DNA of 64,000 bases from DATCMH01 sp036563505. Lineage in GTDB: Bacteria; Pseudomonadota; Alphaproteobacteria; Rhizobiales; Beijerinckiaceae. How positions within the stretch are numbered: the first letter of the stretch is position 1; the number at the start of each line of letters is the position of its first letter. Below, piece by piece: positions 23,040-32,440 of this stretch. Location: NCBI GenBank assembly GCA_036563505.1, contig DATCMH010000022.1, positions 124,001 through 188,000 of the forward strand, given 5' to 3'. Position numbers and translations under genes: made by a program. A model generated the notes under the pieces. That model was not told where the DNA came from. It was given only the letters and a program-made list of their open reading frames with translations, and did not search any database.

Positions 23040-24227
23040 ATGACCCTCCACACCCCCGCCTCCGAGTCCGACGCCTGCGCCCTCGTCTCTGAGGCGGCGG
23101 CACGGCGCGCGCCGCTCGCGGTCGCCGGCGCGGGCACCAAAGCCGCCTTCGGCCGGCCGGCGCAGACGGAGGCGACGCTCTCTTCGCGCGGGCTCACCGG
23201 CATCACGCTCTACGAGCCGGCCGAGCTCGTCGTCGCGGCGCGGGCCGGGACGCCCCTCGCCGAGGTCGAAGCGGCGTTGGCGGCCAAGGGGCAGGAGCTC
23301 TCCTTCGAGCCCCTCGACTATCGCGGGCTCCTCGGCTCCTCCGGCGAGCCGACCATCGGCGCCGTGGCGGCCATGAACCTGTCCGGACCTCGGCGCATCA
23401 TGGCAGGCGCGGCGCGCGACAGCCTCATCGGCGTGCGCTTCGTCAACGGGCGCGGCGAGGCGGTGAAATCCGGCGGGCGGGTGATGAAGAACGTGACGGG
23501 TCTCGACCTCGTCAAGCTCATGGCCGGCAGCCACGGCACGTTGGGCTTCCTGACGGAGGTTACCTTCAAGGTGCTGCCGAAGCCCGAGCGCATCGCCACC
23601 TTGAGCTTCCCCGGCCTCGACGACGCCAAGGGCATCGAGGTCCTGTCCCAGGCGCTCGGCTCGCCCTTCGAGGTGACGGGAGCGGCCCACCTTCCTGCGG
23701 CCGTCACGGGCGAGGGCGCGCGCACGCTCATCCGCATCGAGGGTTTTGGGTCGTCGGTCGATTACCGTCTCGGCGAACTGCGGCGCCTCCTGAAGCGCGC
23801 CGGTGCGCCCGAGCTCGTCGAGGGCGACGCTGCGGCCGCCCTCTGGCGCCAGGTGCGCGACGCCGCGTTCCTCGTCGAGCCGCGGGACGCCGCCGTGTGG
23901 CGGCTCTCCACCGCCCCGACCCGGGCCCCGGCTCTCGTCGACGCCATCGCGGCGCGCCTTGACGCGCGCTGGTTCTACGATTGGGGCGGCGGCCTCGTCT
24001 GGCTCGCCTGCCCCGCCACGGGCGATGTCGGCGCCGCCGCGATCCGCGAGGCGCTTCGCCCCGTCGGCGGCCACGCGACGCTGGTCCGCGCGCCGGTCGA
24101 AGTCCGCGCCGCAGTCGACGTGTTCGAGCCCCTCGATTCGGCGCTGATGCGGATCACGAGCGGGATCAAAGCGAGTTTCGATCCGGCGGGCGTTCTTAAT
24201 CCAGGCCGGATGTACGCAGGCATATAG
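23040..24227 (+). CDS. glcE: Glycolate oxidase FAD-binding subunit GlcE
   Basis: A protein of 395 residues, the second flavin-domain subunit of glycolate oxidase. It has the FAD_binding_4 pattern (APLAVAGAGTKAAFGRP, ELVVAARAGTPLAEVEAALA, GEPTIGAVAAMNLSGPRR) and the GlcE segment GGRVMKNVTGLDLVKLMAGS. The C-terminus FDPAGVLNPGRMYAGI is typical. The start directly follows the toxin stop with no spacer and no clear Shine-Dalgarno sequence of its own. It is followed two bases later by glcF. Confidence 0.9.
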   Translation: MTLHTPASESDACALVSEAAARRAPLAVAGAGTKAAFGRPAQTEATLSSRGLTGITLYEPAELVVAARAGTPLAEVEAALAAKGQELSFEPLDYRGLLGSSGEPTIGAVAAMNLSGPRRIMAGAARDSLIGVRFVNGRGEAVKSGGRVMKNVTGLDLVKLMAGSHGTLGFLTEVTFKVLPKPERIATLSFPGLDDAKGIEVLSQALGSPFEVTGAAHLPAAVTGEGARTLIRIEGFGSSVDYRLGELRRLLKRAGAPELVEGDAAAALWRQVRDAAFLVEPRDAAVWRLSTAPTRAPALVDAIAARLDARWFYDWGGGLVWLACPATGDVGAAAIREALRPVGGHATLVRAPVEVRAAVDVFEPLDSALMRITSGIKASFDPAGVLNPGRMYAGI

Positions 24228-24229
24228 CG

Positions 24230-25582
24230 ATGCAAACCACTTTCGCCCCCGAGCAGCTCCGCGATCCGGCGATGCAATCGTCAGAAAAGATCCTCAGAAC
24301 CTGTGTGCACTGCGGATTCTGCACCGCGACCTGCCCGACCTACCTGCTGCTGGGCGACGAGCTCGATAGCCCGCGCGGGCGCATCTATCTCATCAAGGAC
24401 ATGCTGGAGGGCGGCAAACCGGCGACGCCCGAGGTGGTCAAGCACATCGACCGCTGCCTGTCCTGCCTGTCCTGCATGACGACCTGCCCGTCGGGCGTGC
24501 ACTACATGCACCTCGTCGACCACGCCCGGTCCTACATCGAGGCGACCTACCGGCGTCCCTGGCACGACCGAGCGCTACGCTGGGTGCTCGCCAAGATCCT
24601 TCCCTACCCGAACCGCTTCCGCCTCGCGTTGCTCGCCGCGATGCTGGGCAAGCCATTCAAGGGTCTCGTCGCTGGGCTTCCGCTCGTCGGAAACCGGCTC
24701 GCCGCCATGCTCGACCTCGCGCCGATCGAGGTGCCCGCCCGCTCGCCCTTCGACAAGCCGGGCACGGCGAAGGCCGACGGCCCGCGCCGGGCCCGCGTCG
24801 CGATCCTCTCGGGCTGCGCCCAGCCCGTGCTGAAACCCGGATTCAACGAGGCAGCGATCCGCCTCCTCAACCGGCACGGGGTCGAGGTGGTGATGCCGAA
24901 AGGCGAGGGGTGCTGCGGCGCGCTCGTCCACCACATGGGCCGTGACACGCAAGGCCACGCCTTCGCCAAGCGCAACATCGACGCCTGGATCGCCGAGATG
25001 GACGGCGAAGGCTTGGATGCCATCGTCATCACGGCGTCGGGCTGCGGCACCACCATCAAGGATTACGGCTTCATGCTGCGCGACGATCCGGCCTACGCCG
25101 AAAAGGCGAAGCGGGTGTCGGACATCGCGAAGGACGTCACCGAATATGTCACCGCGCTCAAGCTCACGGAGCCCGTGCGCGAGACGGACCTCGTCGTCGC
25201 CTATCACTCCGCCTGCTCGATGCAGCACGGACAGCAGATCCGCACGGAGCCGAAGACGCTCCTCAAGGCGGCGGGTTTCACAGTCAAGGACGTGCCCGAG
25301 GGTCATATCTGCTGCGGCTCGGCGGGCACGTACAACCTGCTCCAGCCCGAGATCGCGGGGGAGCTGCGCGCCCGGAAAGTCGCGAATATCGAGCGCACCA
25401 AGCCCGACCTCATCGCCACCGGCAACATCGGCTGCATGACGCAGATCGGGCGCGGCACCACGATCCCGATCGTCCACACGGTGGAACTGCTCGACTGGGC
25501 GACGGGCGGCCCCATCCCGGCGGCGCTGGAGGAGGTGGGCCTGGGGCGCGAGGCCGAGCCGCGGCTCGCGGCGGCGGAATAG
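24230..25582 (+). CDS. glcF: Glycolate oxidase iron-sulfur subunit
   Basis: A protein of 450 residues. It has two 4Fe-4S motifs, CVHCGFCTATCPTY (about 25-38) and CLSCLSCMTTCP (about 76-87), and two C-terminal cysteine-rich CCG-type motifs, GEGCCGALVHHMG and CCGSAGTYNLLQPEIA. It relays electrons from the GlcD/GlcE flavins to the quinone pool. It lies two bases after glcE and is the last recognised glc gene. No glcC regulator or malate synthase is nearby. Confidence 0.93.
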   Translation: MQTTFAPEQLRDPAMQSSEKILRTCVHCGFCTATCPTYLLLGDELDSPRGRIYLIKDMLEGGKPATPEVVKHIDRCLSCLSCMTTCPSGVHYMHLVDHARSYIEATYRRPWHDRALRWVLAKILPYPNRFRLALLAAMLGKPFKGLVAGLPLVGNRLAAMLDLAPIEVPARSPFDKPGTAKADGPRRARVAILSGCAQPVLKPGFNEAAIRLLNRHGVEVVMPKGEGCCGALVHHMGRDTQGHAFAKRNIDAWIAEMDGEGLDAIVITASGCGTTIKDYGFMLRDDPAYAEKAKRVSDIAKDVTEYVTALKLTEPVRETDLVVAYHSACSMQHGQQIRTEPKTLLKAAGFTVKDVPEGHICCGSAGTYNLLQPEIAGELRARKVANIERTKPDLIATGNIGCMTQIGRGTTIPIVHTVELLDWATGGPIPAALEEVGLGREAEPRLAAAE

Positions 25583-25648
25583 AGCCGTCGAACCTCCTCG
25601 ACCGTTTCGTGTTACCCTGCCTCTGATCACCGTCTGATGGAGCCACCG

Positions 25649-26071
25649 ATGGCGAAGGCCGCGAAGAAGTTGAACAAGCTGCCCAAGACGATCGCGGGCG
25701 TGAAGATCCCGAAGAGCTTGCGCAAGCTCGGGCCGCTCGGGCAGTTGATGGATCATCCCCTCGGGCGCGAGATTCTCGCCGACGCCTTGATCGCGGCGGC
25801 AGGCGCGGCCGCGGCGGCGCTCGTCAAGCACCGGCCGAGCGGTGCGCAACTCGCCCAGGCCGGCGAGCAGGTCGCCGAGGCTGGCGAGAAGGCGGTGGCG
25901 GGTGGCGCCCAGGCGGCGAGCCTCGGCCGCGACCTCGTCCAGACCGCCGCCGGCGCCGTGGCCGAGGTTGTCGTGGACGCCGCGAAAAGCGTGCTGCCGG
26001 GCGCGGCCAAAGCCGATGAGGCCCCCAGCAAGCGGCGGAAAGGCAAGGGCGAGACGCCCCGGCATCACTGA
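25649..26071 (+). CDS. Ala/Lys-rich hypothetical protein
   Basis: A protein of 140 residues. The basic N-terminus MAKAAKKLNKLPKTIAGVKIPKSLRK (split: AKKLNKLPKTIAGVKIPKSL) is followed by an Ala-rich helical region that includes a hydrophobic stretch LADALIAAAGAAAAALV, then repeated AGEQVAEAGEKAV and a Lys/Arg tail. It could be membrane-associated or bind nucleic acid. Neither is shown. The ATG at 25649 has GGAG eight bases upstream, whereas the ATG at 25637 has no site. Composition and placement after glcF do not reveal a role. Confidence 0.55.
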   Translation: MAKAAKKLNKLPKTIAGVKIPKSLRKLGPLGQLMDHPLGREILADALIAAAGAAAAALVKHRPSGAQLAQAGEQVAEAGEKAVAGGAQAASLGRDLVQTAAGAVAEVVVDAAKSVLPGAAKADEAPSKRRKGKGETPRHH

Positions 26072-26274
26072 CAGCGCTTCGTTGGCGTCCCGATCGTCTA
26101 GAGCCAAGCGGGGAACAGCGATCCAGTTATGTAACAATGTTGCAATTGGTCCTCCGGGCCGCTACAAGGCTTGGCCGTGCGGAATCGGCTGAATGGCTAA
26201 GTCGCTATGCCGAAATGCATTTGATGTCTTTCGCACTGGTGCCGTAGCGACCTTGAACCGTCTGGAGAGTTGCG

Positions 26275-27726
26275 ATGACGTCGAAGATCGGGGGCGCGCT
26301 CGCCGCGCTCGCCTTGTGCGCGCTCGCGGGCACGGCCGTCGCGCAAACCTCGCCGTCCGAGCTCGGGCGTGGCGCCGGTGGGCAACCGCCGGTCGGCGGA
26401 CAGCCGGAGACCTCTGACAAGCCCTCGGCGCCTCAGACTGCGCCGCCCTCGATAGCCACCTCCCTGCCCAACCCCGATCCCGGCGGCATCCGCGCCAGCC
26501 TAGAGGCGAGAGGAGTCACCTATAGTCTCACCTACATCGGCGAGGTCCTCGGAGTGGCGTCGGGCGGCATCCGCCGCGGCTCGATCTATCAGGGTCGGGC
26601 CGATCTTCAGCTCGATGCCGACCTCAACAAGCTCATCGGCTGGGAGGGCGCGACCGTCCACGCCAACGTCTACCAGATCCACGGCCGCGGCCTGTCGCGC
26701 TACTACCTCGCCAATCTCCTCGCCACGAGCGGGATCGAGGCCCTGCCCGCGACGCGCCTCTACGAGCTCTGGCTCGAGCAGAAATTCCTCGACGGGAAGG
26801 TCGCGGTGCGGGCCGGCCAGCTCGCGGCCGACACGGAGTTCCTCGTCAGCCAGTACGGCGCGCTCTTCGTCAACGGCACCTTCGGCTGGCCCGGCATCGC
26901 GGCGGCGAACCTGCCAGCCGGCGGCCCGGCCTATCCTCTCGCGACGCCCGGCGTCCGGGTGAAGCTGCAGCCGACCGACGAACTCGCCATCCTCGCCGCG
27001 ATCTTCAACGGCAACCCGTCGGGCTACGGGCCGGGCGATCCGCAGCGCAACAATCGCAACGGCCTCGAGTTCCGCGCCAGGGATCCGGCCCTTCTCGTCG
27101 GCGAGATCCAATACAGCTACAACCAGGCTCAGGACGCCGCGGGGCTGCCCGGCACGGTCAAGCTCGGCGCCTGGCACCATCTCGGCCGCTTCGACGACCT
27201 GCGCTTCGGCGCCGACCGGCTCTCATTGGCTGATCCGGAATCGAGCGGCCTTGCCCGGCGGTTTCGCGGCAGTTCGGGCGTCTACGCCGCCCTCGACCAG
27301 ATGGTCTACCGGGTGCCGGGCACCACGGATAACGGCATCGGCGTCTTCGCCCGCCTCTCAGGCAGCCCGGGCGATCGCAACCTCGTGAGCTTCTACGTCG
27401 ATGGCGGTGTCACCTTCAAAGGCTTCATCCCCGGCCGCGAGGACGACACCTTCGGCGTCGCCTTCGGCTACGCCCGCATCTCCGACCGCGCGCGGGGCTT
27501 TGACTTGGATGCGGTGGCCTTCTCGGAGACCCTGCAGCCGATCCGCTCCAGCGAGGCGGTGATCGAGGCGACGTATCAGGCTCAAGTTCTACCCGGATGG
27601 ACCGTGCAGCCCGACATCCAGTACGTCATCCGCCCCGGCGGCAACGTGGCGAACCCGCGCGAGCCAAACGGGCGGGCGACGAAGAACGCGCTCGTTCTGG
27701 GATTGCGCACAACGATCCGCTACTGA
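26275..27726 (+). CDS. oprB: OprB-family carbohydrate-selective porin
   Basis: A protein of 483 residues. A signal peptide (MTSKIGGALAALALCALAGTAVA) and a Pro/Gly/Ser-rich linker to about residue 60 precede a 16-stranded-type beta barrel. OprB markers are GVTYSLTYIGEVLGVASGG, LYELWLEQKFLDGKVAVRAGQ cut here for length, FVNGTFGWP and the final strands NALVLGLRTTIRY ending in an aromatic residue. It would let sugars or other solutes cross the outer membrane. It is alone, preceded by about 200 bases with no recognised operator and followed by a convergent MarR gene. The true substrate is unknown. Confidence 0.88.
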   Translation: MTSKIGGALAALALCALAGTAVAQTSPSELGRGAGGQPPVGGQPETSDKPSAPQTAPPSIATSLPNPDPGGIRASLEARGVTYSLTYIGEVLGVASGGIRRGSIYQGRADLQLDADLNKLIGWEGATVHANVYQIHGRGLSRYYLANLLATSGIEALPATRLYELWLEQKFLDGKVAVRAGQLAADTEFLVSQYGALFVNGTFGWPGIAAANLPAGGPAYPLATPGVRVKLQPTDELAILAAIFNGNPSGYGPGDPQRNNRNGLEFRARDPALLVGEIQYSYNQAQDAAGLPGTVKLGAWHHLGRFDDLRFGADRLSLADPESSGLARRFRGSSGVYAALDQMVYRVPGTTDNGIGVFARLSGSPGDRNLVSFYVDGGVTFKGFIPGREDDTFGVAFGYARISDRARGFDLDAVAFSETLQPIRSSEAVIEATYQAQVLPGWTVQPDIQYVIRPGGNVANPREPNGRATKNALVLGLRTTIRY

Positions 27727-27783
27727 CAGCGTGCGCGAAAGCGAACGAGCCCGTTCGGATGCCCCGATCCTGGCCCGAGGCGC

Positions 27784-28245
27784 TCAGCGCCCCGCCTTTC
27801 TCAAGGCCCGCATGGCTTGGCGCGCGCCGTCCGGATCGATGCCCTCGAGCCGGCCCTCGATCCTGCCTTGAGCGGCTTTCCAGAGTGGGATCGCGGCGTC
27901 GAGCGCCGCGCGCCCGCTCGGGGTGAGGCGGTGGCCGATGCCGCGGCCCTCCCCGGGCACGGGCTCGATCCAGCCCTTGCCCGCGAGGAGTTTAAGGTTG
28001 CGGATGAGGGTGGTGCGCTCGAGGCCCAAGCGCTCCGCGAGCGCCGTCTCGGATCCCGTGGCGCCGTGGCCGATGGCGCCGAGGATGCCGAATTGGGCGA
28101 GCCGCAGGCCGGCGGGCCGCATCGCAGCGTCGTAGGCGCGGGACAGGAGGCGGGCGGTCATGCGGGCGTGCAGGGCGAAACACGCCTTGCCGATGGCCTC
28201 GAGACCGTCTCGGCCGTCCGTGTCGCCTGGCGTCTCGCCTTGCAT
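27784..28245 (-). CDS. MarR-family transcriptional regulator
   Basis: A protein of 153 residues with a winged helix-turn-helix at about 48-112: LRLAQFGILGAIGHG, GSETALAERLGLERTTLIRN and the wing containing VPGEGRGIGHRLTPSGRAAL. The flanking helices form the dimer interface. These proteins usually repress a nearby gene and respond to small phenolic or other ligands, but no obvious target lies beside it. It is divergent from groES, which has its own CIRCE control, and convergent with oprB. Confidence 0.82.
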   Translation of the reverse strand: MQGETPGDTDGRDGLEAIGKACFALHARMTARLLSRAYDAAMRPAGLRLAQFGILGAIGHGATGSETALAERLGLERTTLIRNLKLLAGKGWIEPVPGEGRGIGHRLTPSGRAALDAAIPLWKAAQGRIEGRLEGIDPDGARQAMRALRKAGR

Positions 28246-28305
28246 CCCGCGTCCCCGTTCGCGCCTTGACTCCCTGCCTGGACCCGACTATCTCGCCGGC
28301 AGCTC

Positions 28306-28332
28306 TTAGCACTCAGGCAAAGCCAGTGCTAA
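28306..28332. promoter_or_regulatory. CIRCE operator of groESL
   Basis: TTAGCACTC-N9-CAGTGCTAA matches the HrcA-binding element TTAGCACTC-N9-GAGTGCTAA with a single mismatch. It lies 68 bases upstream of the groES start. Confidence 0.9.
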
Positions 28333-28399
28333 CAGCCTCGGATCAGGTCGCCGTCCTTACACCATAAAGGGCCGCGCACAGCCAAGAGGATACCTTCGC

Positions 28400-28687
28400 A
28401 TGAAGTTCCGTCCGCTGCACGACCGGGTCGTCGTCCGCCGCATCGATGCGGAGGAGAAGACCAAGGGCGGCATCATCATCCCGGACACCGCCAAGGAGAA
28501 GCCGCAAGAGGGCGAGATCATCGCCGTCGGCCCCGGCGCTCGGGACGAGAGCGGCAAGATCAATGCCCTCGACGTGAAGGCCGGTGACCGCGTGCTCTTC
28601 GGCAAGTGGTCGGGCACGGAAGTGCGCATCGACGGCCAGGATCTCCTGATCATGAAGGAATCCGACATCATGGGCGTCGTCGCGTAA
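28400..28687 (+). CDS. groES: Co-chaperonin GroES
   Basis: A protein of 95 residues, the seven-fold lid of the GroEL chamber. MKFRPLHDRVVVRRIDAEEK, the mobile loop KTKGGIIIPDTAKEKPQ and the end DLLIMKESDIMGVV are all standard. It is followed by groEL 48 bases later and preceded by a CIRCE element, so heat-inducible control by HrcA is likely. No second groESL copy is present in this window, though many alphaproteobacteria have several. Confidence 0.97.
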   Translation: MKFRPLHDRVVVRRIDAEEKTKGGIIIPDTAKEKPQEGEIIAVGPGARDESGKINALDVKAGDRVLFGKWSGTEVRIDGQDLLIMKESDIMGVVA

Positions 28688-28735
28688 CGCGGCCGCCTCT
28701 CACGAACCGATCCATCTGAAACGGAGTTCAAGGCC

Positions 28736-30373
<1,638 letters not shown>

Positions 30374-30402
30374 GTCCGGCGCAAGCCTTGAGCGAACGAG
30401 AA

Positions 30403-30429
30403 GGCCCCGGAGCGATCCGGGGCCTTTTT
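30403..30429 (+). terminator. Rho-independent terminator of groESL
   Basis: An 8-bp stem GGCCCCGG/CCGGGGCC with an AGCGAT loop is followed by five T (30425-30429). An almost identical hairpin ends the next gene. Confidence 0.92.
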
Positions 30430-30457
30430 CGTCGCGCGTTCGGGCGCTCACGGTTGC

Positions 30458-30482
30458 GGAACGGCTTCACTGAGCCAGCGTT
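30458..30482 (+). promoter_or_regulatory. EcfG-type general stress promoter
   Basis: GGAAC (30458-30462), a 16-base spacer and CGTT (30479-30482) match the EcfG consensus GGAAC-N16/17-CGTT exactly. It ends 41 bases upstream of the start codon of the Ser/Arg-rich exported protein and lies after the groEL terminator. Confidence 0.75.
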
Positions 30483-30523
30483 GCTTTTCGGGTGCAGGAA
30501 CACATCCAGAGGAGACGCTGATC

Positions 30524-31627
30524 ATGAGACTCTTCGCCTTGGCGGCCTTAAGCGCCGCCCTTCTCGCCGGCACGGCGATCGCGCAGACATCCCCCGGCGG
30601 CTCGCCCGGCGGCACGTCGGGGGCCGGCGCCCAGGGTGCTGCCCCGTCCGCGTCCTCCGGCGCGTCGAACTCCGGCGCGCGGGGCGGTGCCTCGTCCGGC
30701 GGTGCGGCGGCTTCGGGTGAGGCCGCTTCGGGTGCGTCGCGCGGCTCGCAGCAGGTGACCGGCAGCGAGAGCCGCTCCGGCTCGGGCGACACCGGGACGA
30801 GCGCCCGCAGCGAAACCTCCTCGCGCAGCGAGGGAGCGGCGGCCCGCACGGACACGAACCGCCGCGAGACCACCCGCAGCGAGTCCACCGGCTCGACCCG
30901 CGTCGGGGTCGGCGTCGAGACCCGCGAGGAGCGTGGCGTGTCGGTTCGCCGGCGCACCACCATCCGCGAAGAACAGGACGAGCCGAGCGTCGTCGTCGAG
31001 CGCCGCCGCCGGTCCGCGACCATCGTCGAGGAACCGAGCGAGACGAGCCGCACGGTCGTGAAGCGCAAGGGGACGAAGAAAGTCGCGGTCAAGAGCGGGT
31101 CCCGCAAGGCTGCCGTGAAGAAGCGCGGGGCGGCGAAGGTCGTCGTGCGCGGCGGAACCCGGCGGGTCGTGACCACGCAGGAGCCGGAGAGCGTCTCCGT
31201 CACCACGCGCCGTCGCAGCAGCGTCCGTCAGATCGAGACGCAGGAGCCCTCGAGCGTGTCGGTCACCCGCTCGCGCTCGTCCGTGCGCCAGTCGACGGAT
31301 GTCGGCGTGTCGAGCGAGCAGCGCAGCCGCTCCACCATCTCCAACGAGAGCCGCAGCACGGGCTCGTCGGCGACCTCGAGCGAGACCCGCTCCACGGGCG
31401 GCGCGACGCGCGAGCGCAACCAACCCGAGACGACGGGCGCCGTCGGCTCCGGCCGTCAGGACAGCGGCACGCAGGGCCGCGGCGGCATGAGCGGCTCGTC
31501 GACGGGCGGCTCCTCCATGGGCAACACGTCGGGCGGCTCGTCCTCGATGGACCGTTCCTCCGGTGGCAGCATGGGCGGCGGCATGAGCGGCTCGTCCTCC
31601 GGGAGCGCCACGGGCAAGACCCAGTAA
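30524..31627 (+). CDS. Exported Ser/Arg-rich low-complexity protein, EcfG-controlled
   Basis: A protein of 367 residues. A signal peptide (MRLFALAALSAALLAGTAIA) is followed by an almost wholly low-complexity chain. It has a Gly/Ser/Ala region (22-90), a Ser/Arg/Thr/Glu region, a strongly basic stretch around 178-214 that resembles the Lys/Ala repeats of histone H1-like proteins (KRKGTKKVAVKSGSRKAAVK), and a tandem repeat (TQEPESVSVTTRRRSSVRQ at 218-236, TQEPSSVSVTRSRSSVRQ at 239-256). The Gly/Ser/Met-rich tail spans 310-367. It has a GAGGAG site, its own EcfG promoter and its own terminator. It is probably a disordered envelope or secreted stress protein. The role is unknown. Confidence 0.65.
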   Translation: MRLFALAALSAALLAGTAIAQTSPGGSPGGTSGAGAQGAAPSASSGASNSGARGGASSGGAAASGEAASGASRGSQQVTGSESRSGSGDTGTSARSETSSRSEGAAARTDTNRRETTRSESTGSTRVGVGVETREERGVSVRRRTTIREEQDEPSVVVERRRRSATIVEEPSETSRTVVKRKGTKKVAVKSGSRKAAVKKRGAAKVVVRGGTRRVVTTQEPESVSVTTRRRSSVRQIETQEPSSVSVTRSRSSVRQSTDVGVSSEQRSRSTISNESRSTGSSATSSETRSTGGATRERNQPETTGAVGSGRQDSGTQGRGGMSGSSTGGSSMGNTSGGSSSMDRSSGGSMGGGMSGSSSGSATGKTQ

Positions 31628-31654
31628 GGTCGACGCGAACCCGCGCGACGCCGG

Positions 31655-31682
31655 GGCCCCGGAGCGGTCCGGGGCCTTTTTT
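31655..31682 (+). terminator. Rho-independent terminator
   Basis: GGCCCCGG/CCGGGGCC with an AGCGGT loop and six T (31677-31682). It closes the Ser/Arg-rich gene and differs from the groEL terminator hairpin by one loop base. Confidence 0.92.
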
Positions 31683-31814
31683 GTGCGCCTGGGGCGTCCC
31701 GCTGACCGGCGGCTCACGGCTCCGCGAGAAAGCGCTCGGTCCGGCATATCCAAAGCTCCTCACCCATGGCTAAGGTTCCGCCGGGCCGATCATCGACCCG
31801 TGGGGTGCAGATCG

Positions 31815-32303
31815 ATGAAGAACTTTCTCCTGGGCGCGGCGCTGATCCTGGGCCTCGCGATGCCGGCGGCTGCGAAGAACTTCGCCGTTCCGGACAAGGA
31901 CCCGGCGGTGGTCCTGTCGGTGCCGGACACCTGGGACACGGAGGAGATCGCCTACGGCTACTCCGCCTGGTCGCCCGGCAAGGACGTGTTCTTCTCCGTG
32001 GAGTTCGCGAGCGGAGCGAACGTCAAGGGCATGCAGAAGAACAACGAGACCTGGATGAAGGAGAACGACATCAACGCCGAGATCCAGCCGCAGGAAGTCG
32101 AAATGGACTTCAACGGCATCAAGGGGCAGGTGCTGCGCTTCGACACCACGGACGCCAACGGCAAGACCCTGGTCGATTTCGTGATCATACCCGCCGGCAA
32201 GCAGCGCGTCGTCATGCTGACGCTCTGGGGCTCGCCCGAGGAGCGCAAGAAGCACAATGCCGCGATCGACCAGATCATGAACAGCGTCCGCCCGATCAAC
32301 TGA
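31815..32303 (+). CDS. Exported hypothetical protein (162 aa)
   Basis: A protein of 162 residues. A signal peptide MKNFLLGAALILGLAMPAAA is followed by an alpha/beta domain with VPDTWDTEEIAYGYSAWSPG, FFSVEFASGANVKGMQ, and VVMLTLWGSPEERKKHNAAI near the end. The layout resembles small periplasmic domains that recognise hydrophobic or membrane-derived molecules, but I cannot name a family. The ATG at 31815 is chosen because the signal peptide begins there. The open frame extends to 31683 in GC-rich sequence with no homologous look. It is monocistronic, ending at a terminator. Confidence 0.6.
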   Translation: MKNFLLGAALILGLAMPAAAKNFAVPDKDPAVVLSVPDTWDTEEIAYGYSAWSPGKDVFFSVEFASGANVKGMQKNNETWMKENDINAEIQPQEVEMDFNGIKGQVLRFDTTDANGKTLVDFVIIPAGKQRVVMLTLWGSPEERKKHNAAIDQIMNSVRPIN

Positions 32304-32325
32304 TCGTCCACGGCCCGCCGCATCC

Positions 32326-32358
32326 GCCCGCTGTTCCGGCAAGAACGGCGGGCTTTTT
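32326..32358 (+). terminator. Rho-independent terminator
   Basis: GCCCGCTGTTC (32326-32336) pairs with GAACGGCGGGC (32343-32353), with one T-G wobble and a 6-base loop, followed by five T (32354-32358). Confidence 0.9.
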
Positions 32359-32440
32359 CGTGGGACTCGCGGCAACCGACTGTTCACCGTTCCGCGAAGT
32401 CTGACGTGCCGATTTCGATAAGATTCGCTCAGATTAACGA

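Noticed and set aside
26105..26150. Short near-palindrome GTAACAATGTTGC upstream of oprB as an operator
   Set aside because: The symmetry is imperfect and there is no nearby regulator or second copy. It could be chance in an AT-richer stretch.
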